Positions 56,145 to 64,000 of a stretch of 64,000 nucleotides of DNA are shown piece by piece. Below the pieces are notes generated by a model. It made no database searches and was not told the origin of the DNA. It worked only from the letters and a program-made list of their open reading frames with translations. Both the position numbers and the translations under genes were made by a program. The DNA is from Sipunculus nudus (Eukaryota; Annelida; Sipuncula; Golfingiida; Sipunculidae). Positions within the stretch are counted from its first letter, which is position 1, and the number at the start of each line of letters is the position of its first letter. The stretch spans positions 77,510,659 to 77,574,658 of the forward strand of contig CM049313.1 in NCBI GenBank assembly GCA_026874595.1, in the 5' to 3' direction.

Positions 56145-58690
56145 GTGAGTTTTACGGCTTTTGTTGGGGTACATTACGGGAAGCATGCCTGGTAAACAAA
56201 GAGCCGGCCGATGGGTGTTGTCGGTTGTTCCCGCACGTGGTTGAACGTTGGAGTTGACCTACATGGGTTACCATCTGTCCCGTTGTGTCAACACCACAGG
56301 CGCTCAAGTTCCTGTTACCTTGGCTGTAAAAAGGGGGCGTTGCCAGATTTCTGTTCAGCCAATTCCGTGATTCAAAGCTTTTTTAACAGTAATACCTCGA
56401 CTTGATTTAGTTAAGAAAAGTGTTTCAGAACGTTAATACTAGATCAGGTCCACGCTCCTGTTGCTATGCGAACTTGATCAATGCCACACCCACCATGTAC
56501 AATATTTATATATTAAGTAGTTATAGTGATTACCAAAGGTAATCTGCTTGCAGCTGCAAGGTTTATTGGATCACAGCCTATTTGAAGAACAATATTTACT
56601 AAAAAATTCTAGTTAAAAACGACGATTGTTCAATATATTTGTTTCAACAATTTTTTATTTATAATAACTGGACAGGTAACTATAGTGACGCCATATATAT
56701 TTTGCTGTTAAATGGCTGCTGACATCAGATACTTTCATTTTTAAATGGAAAAATTTAAGATGCAATGCAGCTGGATTATTTTCATAAAGTATGCAAGGAT
56801 CGAATGTTAAATAATATGGAAGACCATCCTTCAGATGAATCAAATGGATTATTTATAGTTTCGAAACAGTGATTAGTATATATTACTTCAATCAATTCAA
56901 TTATATTTTTACCTGACTTGTGGGAAATCCATGTTTTTTTTTCAGCTAGCAAATGGTGATGTTTATTATCATATGGTTTAAAAATATCTGCTTTTTTAAC
57001 ATATTTTTTTTTTTCGTGCATTATATGTAGTAATTTTTATATGTTAGTCATTACCTCAGCTTGGAGAATCCAAAGATGAATATTTTTACTGAAATAATAT
57101 AATGCTGTTATTTATACAGACTGCAACCAAGGTATCATGTTTACCTAGAAAATAGTTCATTAGTAATTGACAGACTATAATAGAATGTTTTTCTCTTTTT
57201 TTTCTACTTGTCCTACCTCTGCAGATGTTACTGCAGAAATTGCCTTGCAATATCCCAGATTTAAGTTTTTTAGATGCATTGTTTAAACAGCAGCTCCACA
57301 GCTGAAGCAGCCCCTATACAATCCCTTCTTAGGCTGGAACAGGCAGACGACCTAAAGAAACCTGATCACATGACACAGAAATGTTGTGGGGGAGCAGAAC
57401 ACTTAGTAATTTGTCCTTATTAACAAGTCTGCCACTTAATGTCAACGCTGCATATACCCTTATCTGGTTTTCACGTGGGTATTCCCTTCAGGGTGAGTAA
57501 TATGATACCACAGTGGAGGTATGAATGGGGTTGGGGTGTAGGGGTTACCCAAAGTGGAGGTGGGGTTATCACAAATGTGTCCCATCTCATTATAACCTGG
57601 CCTCTCACACCAGGATTGTTCAGGTCATTTGTTATCTCATGACAAAGTGATAAGTTGCATGGAAAACATGACTGGAGTTGCTGATCAGGTAGTCACAGTG
57701 GCCAGTTCCCTGAAGCAAGATTCCTACTTGATGCAAGTCCACACAAAACGTTCAGTAACATCTGAAATAAACATCAATAAAATGGAGTAAGGTCATTTAC
57801 ATATCTTTGTGCTTGTTCTATCAGGTATTTTGGCAGCAGCAGTTATTGTTCATGGCAACCTTTACTTTGTTATCAGAAGATTAAAACTGCCCTGTTGGTT
57901 GTTAGTACTGATCTGCTTTATTATTCAGCTTTTAATGCTGATAAAACCAGGCGTGAGAAGTGAATAAAATACATTTGCAAGTTATCAGGAGTTATTAAGT
58001 CTAAGTAGGCTTACAGCATTGGATTGATATTGGTTTAGACTGAAATTAGAAAACAGGATGTACAAGGGAGGGCATAATTATCATTTATTGGCAGATGGTA
58101 ACAAATAATACAGCATTTAAGGAATGCATTAAATATTTCCTGACAAGTTTAATTCACTTTATGATGCAGGGTATACCAGTAAAAGCATTTCCTACTAAAC
58201 TAATGAGATGCTGTCATTGATTTGATGCCATCATTTCTTGACAGTAAAAAATCTCAGGTTCTGGTGAAGGGGTGTACACTGTTAGTATAAATGCTGTGGT
58301 GTTACTGTTGCAGTACCTTTCAAGTCCACTGCTGGTATTGCATCATATGGTGTTGAGCAATGAAACTGAAAATCAAATTAGATGAGATTGATGACCAGTA
58401 GTAAAAAAAAGTGTCTCACGTATGTTACTGTCCCATGTCATTATTTCATTGAATCAAAATGTCTTGTCACGGAAAATGTGCATAATAATCAGGACAGTTT
58501 GCATATTCATCAGGATGATTTTCATATTTTCATAAATTTGCTCATGCATATCTTCCTGGCCCTTGCGTCTTGGATCATTTGTTTTTATCTGGAAATTGAT
58601 ATATTCTTTGATCCTTGTTCGGTGTCTGGTGTGCTGTTCACATGTCACAAATTATTGCAGACTATGAAGACTTGCTCAAAATGATTGCAG
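56145..58690 (+). other. KLF intron, first part
   Basis: No acceptor plus finger-two coding sequence (the expected ERPF start) was found in the window, so the intron exceeds 7.8 kb. This part is AT-rich with no recognised repeats. A G-rich line 'ggggttggggtgtaggggtt' (57528-57547) may form a G-quadruplex. Confidence 0.45.
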
Positions 58691-58699
58691 CAAAATATT

Positions 58700-59125
58700 G
58701 TTACGAAGAGAAATTGTTGAGGGGAAAATCCTGGGCCGATCGAGGAATGGAACCCAGGGCGATGGCCTACAAGTCCGGCATACAAACCGCTTTGCTAGAA
58801 AGCAAGCTTCACCCGCGAGACAGTTCGGTCCACTTTTATGTCACCCCGTTACACACCCCCTTTTAAGAGCGTTCTGCTATCAGAACAAGACTAATTATCC
58901 CAGCAGCCACACTTTGGTGAGCTTATTCCCTAGGCCACAAAGTTAACCGTCATGTTAGACGAGCCCCATTTTGCTACGAAGACGAATGAGGGGAAAATCC
59001 TGGGCCGATACGGGAGTCGAACCCAGGTCGGTGGCACACAAGTCCGGCGCACCAACCGCTTTGCTAGAAAAGCAAGCTTTACTAGTGAGACAGTTTGGTC
59101 CGCTTTCATGTCACCCAGTAACAAT
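58700..59125 (-). mobile_element. Two tandem tRNA-derived SINE copies
   Basis: On the minus strand each copy has 'ctagcaaagcggttgg', like a pol III A-box, and a B-box: GGTTCGACTCC (59013-59023) in the right copy and GGTTCCATTCC (about 58746-58756) in the left. Around them, 'aggggaaaatcctgggccga' and 'cgagacagttcggtcc' recur in both copies about 267 bp apart. The acceptor-stem pairing of a real tRNA is missing on the 5' side, so these are SINE heads rather than functional tRNA genes. Confidence 0.65.
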
Positions 59126-62100
59126 ATCCTGATCACATTTCAGTTAGATCGCTAACTAATGTGTGGCAGGTGTCATGCTTTGCATATAGATATAGTCCAT
59201 AAGATTTCTTCTGTAAAAAAGTAAATACTTGATAAATTCTTACCCGAAAGGTAGTATATATAGTCTCATGAGTAACTTATGAACACAGAGTGAAAGTCCG
59301 AGATCTTTAACCTGGCCTCACCTAATTTTAGTAGTAGTTCTCCCAGCACATCTTGTGCTGTCGTTAAAGTAGGGCCAGACCAGGAAATTACAGTGTTGAA
59401 CACAGCCTGCCAAAAAGAGTATGGGCTTTCCATAGTTTTTACGGGTACCATTACGACCAGCGAGACACGCGACAGGCAGCAGACCAGGTACTCCAGCTAA
59501 CGGATGAGCTCTTTGTCAAGCGGGTGTTTGTGGAGGGAACATGCTGCCTCCCTATAAAGAAAACAGGATACTACGTTTGGTCTCACGGCCACCTGTATGA
59601 TAATAGGCACCCCTGCAGCCTGGGGCCCCGGTCCCTTTGTTAGCACAGGACAAAGATAGTATGACCTTGCCTCTCAGTGCATCTGAGGAGATGACACCCG
59701 AGCTGCCTCCTGATGAAGTAGTCAGCCTTAAAAAAAATCAAACTTGTCTGTGCGTTTGAGTTTTGAATGCTTTTTGTACTAAACATACATTTTGTCAGTT
59801 AGTTGGCTCTGTCAGTCATTACAAAACAACAGATGACAATTGGGTATTTGCAAAGAGTGTAAAGGCATGAAATGATCTCTTTTTTTTTCTCATTCATTAT
59901 TTTTTAGCTGTTATGAACTCAAAGCATGTTGAGCTGACAGTCTTACATACTAAAACAAATACATTATAATCACACCAGCTGTATCCTGTCTTGCTCTAAT
60001 CTTTCAAAGTTTCTTTGCAACAGTTCGGGAGGTATTGTATTTTTTATATATCTACTGTATTTTCTCAAATAATTTGGAATATGTTTTATTTTGTAAATGT
60101 AGTTCTCTGAAAATCTTAATATATATATATATATATATATATATTTCAAGTAATAGAAATAGAATAATGACAATGCATAAGAAGTTTCAGTCATAAAAGG
60201 CGCTTAGAGAAAAATGATCACTCATACATCAGGTTTATAATAAATTTCAGTACATTAGTTTTCTGCAGATCTTTCAATTTATTTTAATTCTACAAAGCTT
60301 ATAGATTTGATTACTCACGTATTATTTATGACATTGGAAACTATAGGATTGTAAGAAAGTCACTGTGAGTCACTGTGATGCAGTATCATGCTTAAACCTC
60401 TTCTGAAACAAAGGCCTCTGTATCAAGGGAAGTTCATGGGGAAAATATACTTGCTGAACTTTTTAGATTGCATGACATGCTTTGCCCTGGTAATGTGGCC
60501 TACAAATGTGAATGCAATCCATATGTTTTGTGTAAGGCCAGGTACTGGGAATTCTAGGTCTCCACATGACTGTAATTTATCACCTTGTTTTCTGACATCT
60601 GATAATACCAAGTGGTATATAATACCATTATCAAAAACATTTGTTAATCTGACTTTGGGCCCTGTTACTATTACAGATTGGCAACTTGTAGCTGTAGTTA
60701 CTAAAAGCTCAGCTTTATAACAATCTCTGAAGAGTCTGAAACAGACTTCTCTTGAGATTTGCAAAAAGAATCCCTCGCAAAACAAACATGAAATATATCA
60801 ACATTGCAACATTACCTCAATGATGAAACCAACTATTTTACTACATGTATATGTTGTTAATTTATTTTGTTGAATTTGTACTTGTTACTGGTCTGAGTAG
60901 AAGAATAAATATACGGCTTCTGATACTCAGTGTCTTTTCTGCAATAAAATATTGTTTTAACCAACTACATGTGTGTGTGTGTGTGTATATCTGATCATGT
61001 TGTATAGACTGATCATGTTAATTGTAAGGAATATCTGGATGGAATAAAATATGTACATGTTGGTCATGTCCAATGGTATTGCATATATAACCTTGCATAT
61101 GCACAGACAGTCACCAATAAGGGAGAAAAGAGGGGACGAATAGAGAGCAATCTCTGTACACTATCACAGATGATGATGATGATAGGGCTGCTCTTATCAA
61201 TGTACAGAGAACACAGATTCAGTTAGTGAGAGAAAGATATCACAGTGATGTTTACACTTCTTCCCGGCTGCTTCTACTGACCAGTTTTACATTACTAGTG
61301 GTAGAAAAGCTACTGTGCTATCAATCAGTACATGCATATTGAAATGACCTTTGGCCTGTATTTGATATATTGACAAATGACTTTGTATCTTATTGTGATT
61401 ATTGCAGTCATATTTTTGTTCTTAAATTAAACTGTTACACTGACAAATTAATAGATGTATTTTATATTAAATTTTAAATCAAAACATACTACCATGTTAC
61501 CATTGAAACATCTTTATAGTGTGTGTACATGTTCAACGTCCAAGTAAAATAAGGATAACTTTCCTGTGAGGCTGTATTAAACATATATAGGGTATGAACA
61601 GACAACAGGTACGAAGTGTATGGTCCACATTTGCACTGATACATCAGATTCATTTAGTTATTAATCCAGTGTTTTGAGAAGTTAATCATGTTATAAAAAA
61701 TCTTTGGACTTAATGCGGTCTCAAATGTGAGGTTTATACTGCATTAGGCTTTAGAAAGAACACTGGGAAATGTTTAAAGGATTGATTTTATTAATCCCAA
61801 CAGATTCAAAGTGTGAAGTAAGCTGCATTTTAATATACCTGTATATTTTAAAGATTATACTCCAAAACCTCCCTATTTATACAGACAGTTGCAGGATCTA
61901 GGTTTTTGTCTATTGATAATAAATAACTGGAGAGGTGACCATATTTGAAAAGTGACAGGCCTATGAATCTTCATACCATGATACCATTGGAGTGTCTGTA
62001 ATAGAGAATGGTCTCTAGGTGGGAGGTTGCCATTTAGGAAGGTTTTCCTGTAACTAAGAGTTGTACAAAATATGTTTGTATAATCACCATACTGTAATGT

Positions 62101-64000
62101 CCATCTCAGAAAACCAAAGAGGCTGTTTTCATCCATGATGTTGCATGGGGAATCAGGAATCAGTTGATGTACCTGGTGATTGGTCAGACTTTTATTAAAG
62201 TAGTTCAGTTTTGTTCTACTGTAAATGTTAAGTGGCCTTGATCTGACACTTCACACCAACCTGGGTTCATTTGCTCAGGTTCATTTGCTCTGTCCTTGGT
62301 GTACAGTGCCCTTGGGTAAAAGAGAAAATGGCATGTGCAAAGTGTGCCATTAGTTGATTGTCATTAGTCCGTGCCAAGTCATGCATGTAAGAAGTCTCAA
62401 TCAAAAGTAAACAGTGACAGACAGGCTACATACATGTACTAATACTGGCAGGTGTTGCCTGACATAGCTTTGTCACAGATCAGAACATCAGCCTGCTGTT
62501 CAGGCTCACAACATTGTAAGGATAACAACAGAGGACTCTTACCTTTGATTATATTGTCACTTGATCTGTTATGGCACAGGAGTATTCAAGGAGAGTTTGA
62601 TATCCAGTCTCTGGTACAATTTATTGGTAGAATTAAGTAGTTTATATAGCTTGTTAGCCTTATAGGTATTTAAATATAAATTGGGTGAGTTCTGTGAGTG
62701 AAATGATTGAGTCTAAAAGCTTTCCTTTAACAAGGTGATCAATTTAGTAAGTAAAAAGTTAAAATTTTTGTAAAGATAATTATATTATACAAGTGGCAAA
62801 AAAAATGTTTCAAAGAAAATAATAATTTCAAATTTATGAATCTTATGAAAATGTTCACCCTTTTTTGATATTCTGAAATGCCTGAAGTCAGACTCGTACA
62901 TGGTAAAAAAAACAAGGTTGAGATAGTGGATGCTGTAACAGTGATTTATTAACTTGTATGAATGTCAGGATTATGTGTAGGGGCTCCTTCTCCCTAGATT
63001 TACAATAGCTGTACTACAGACGGGCCAAGTTTCTGCCTGGGCCAATGTTGCATGCAGGGTGACAAGGTGTGTAGGTCTGTGTCCAATAAGTGGTACACAA
63101 GAGGCAGATGGTCTCAGTGTGTGTGTTTATGGAGCGCTGTACATCATGTCTTTGCCCTCACATCAGCCAGTCTGGTCTCCAGGTGGTCCTATTGTACATG
63201 AACATTGGTCTGTGTCTCTGGTACTAGTGTGTCAACAGGCTTGCTATTTTTTAGCATAATGGACCATAATCTACAGATGGCACTGGCTGTATAAGGGATA
63301 AAAATCAGTAGTTCATTATTAAACATAAAGATTTGCAACAGTTAACTGTTCTGACAGTCACACCAATACCAATGAGTTCAAACTTAATAGTGGCAGAATG
63401 TAATGTTACTGATGTTGACACATTTTAATATTTGATTCCTCCCTTAATTTCCCATATATAATTATAGTGGTGTTCTGGACATTTTAATGTCTTGAGATTT
63501 TGAATATTTATACCTTGACATTTTCCTGGATGAGGGTTCCCACACCCATAGCCTCATTATCTGTTAATGATCATTCTCTGAAGCTGGTCAAAGGTAAAAT
63601 GACCACCTCAGCAGATTGTCTCAGTTATCTGATGGTAAACTGCCTTGCTTCAAAGTAACATCAAGTCATGATTTAATTAGAGTTTCACAGAGTTGTAAGT
63701 CATACTCTCTACCCTGGCAGTCATTGAAGTACTCAGGTTGTCAGATTTTTGGGGCAGGAACCTATATTATATACCAGAGGGTCAAAGCTGTGCAGCTTAA
63801 TCAGGAAGACCTTTACAGTCAACTTTACTGAGTCTGTTTGTCATCTGCCGGGAGTCTGAGCTGTTTATTACTGATGTCTAGTCTTTGTTGACCTTTAATT
63901 TAATACAGGAAACCGGAGCAGGAAATAGCTGTACATGGTGTATGACCATAAGGACCTGTAAGGACCCGCCCACTGTCTCCTTGTGTCACCGTGAACAGTC
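59126..64000 (+). other. KLF intron continued, no gene recognised
   Basis: A TA microsatellite lies at 60118-60144 and a GT repeat at 60971-60986. A minus-strand frame of 120 codons at 60423-60785 is open but has no recognised domain. A relatively GC-rich stretch at 59455-59700 ('gcagcagaccaggtactcc', 'cctgggg') looks like a decayed insertion. Nothing else is supported; the downstream KLF exons are not in the window. Confidence 0.4.

Noticed and set aside
58730..59080. Functional tRNA genes
   Set aside because: B-boxes and A-box-like stretches are present, but the acceptor stems do not pair and SINE-like flanks repeat in both copies.
1..64000. CRISPR arrays, bacterial operons or defence systems
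   Set aside because: Spliced exons, LINEs, hAT elements and metazoan domains show nuclear animal DNA; none of the tandem arrays has a constant repeat with unique spacers.

Overview
The window is animal nuclear DNA: AT-rich, intron-bearing, gene-poor and crowded with transposon debris. The mix of a MARCHF2/3-type membrane RING ligase, a GH79 heparanase, a FAM184 coiled-coil gene and a KLF9/13/16-type zinc-finger gene, together with CR1/Jockey-like LINEs, a hAT-like transposon with a KIAA1586/ZNF862-like transposase remnant, and long poly-G/poly-C runs, suggests a marine lophotrochozoan, most likely a bivalve mollusc. That is an inference from gene and repeat style; no species marker was seen.

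Layout. 1-8.6 kb is a patchwork of tandem and dispersed repeats that share the palindrome GGTGGCGCCACC, with one inverted-repeat transposon (2634-3177) flanked by an 8-bp direct repeat. 8.6-10.6 kb looks like 3'UTR and flank of a minus-strand MARCHF2/3-like gene. Its coding exons join in phase: 26336-26155, 13274-13064, 11724-11512 and 11095-10637 (354 aa), probably with a non-coding first exon near 30.5-30.8 kb. Its 12.9-kb intron holds a 10.46-kb transposon (15120-25576) bounded by perfect 15-bp inverted repeats. Inside it lie a broken LINE, a decayed hAT-type transposase on the minus strand, and, upstream in the transposase direction, a 14-copy 96-bp array that encodes a Thr/Ser-rich 32-residue repeat. 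Directly downstream of the RING exon, the intron carries about 15 degenerate copies of that exon's own 3' end.

33.4-34.9 kb is an intact, intronless heparanase-like gene (+). 35.9-38.6 kb is a TIR-bounded block whose interior is a roughly 145-bp tandem array; most monomers match or nearly match nuclear-receptor DR1 sites. 43.7-48.5 kb is a three-exon FAM184-like gene (+) predicted at only 373 aa. 50.2-51.1 kb is a 55-bp minisatellite. 55.3-56.1 kb holds the promoter and first coding exon of a KLF gene (+); the remaining zinc fingers must lie beyond the window. 56.1-64 kb is its intron, with a pair of tRNA-derived SINEs. Four copies of one roughly 330-bp MITE family lie at 31.1, 41.5, 51.3 and 53.3 kb.

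The four host genes are not obviously related in function; this is ordinary metazoan gene order. The interest lies in the mobile and repeat structures.
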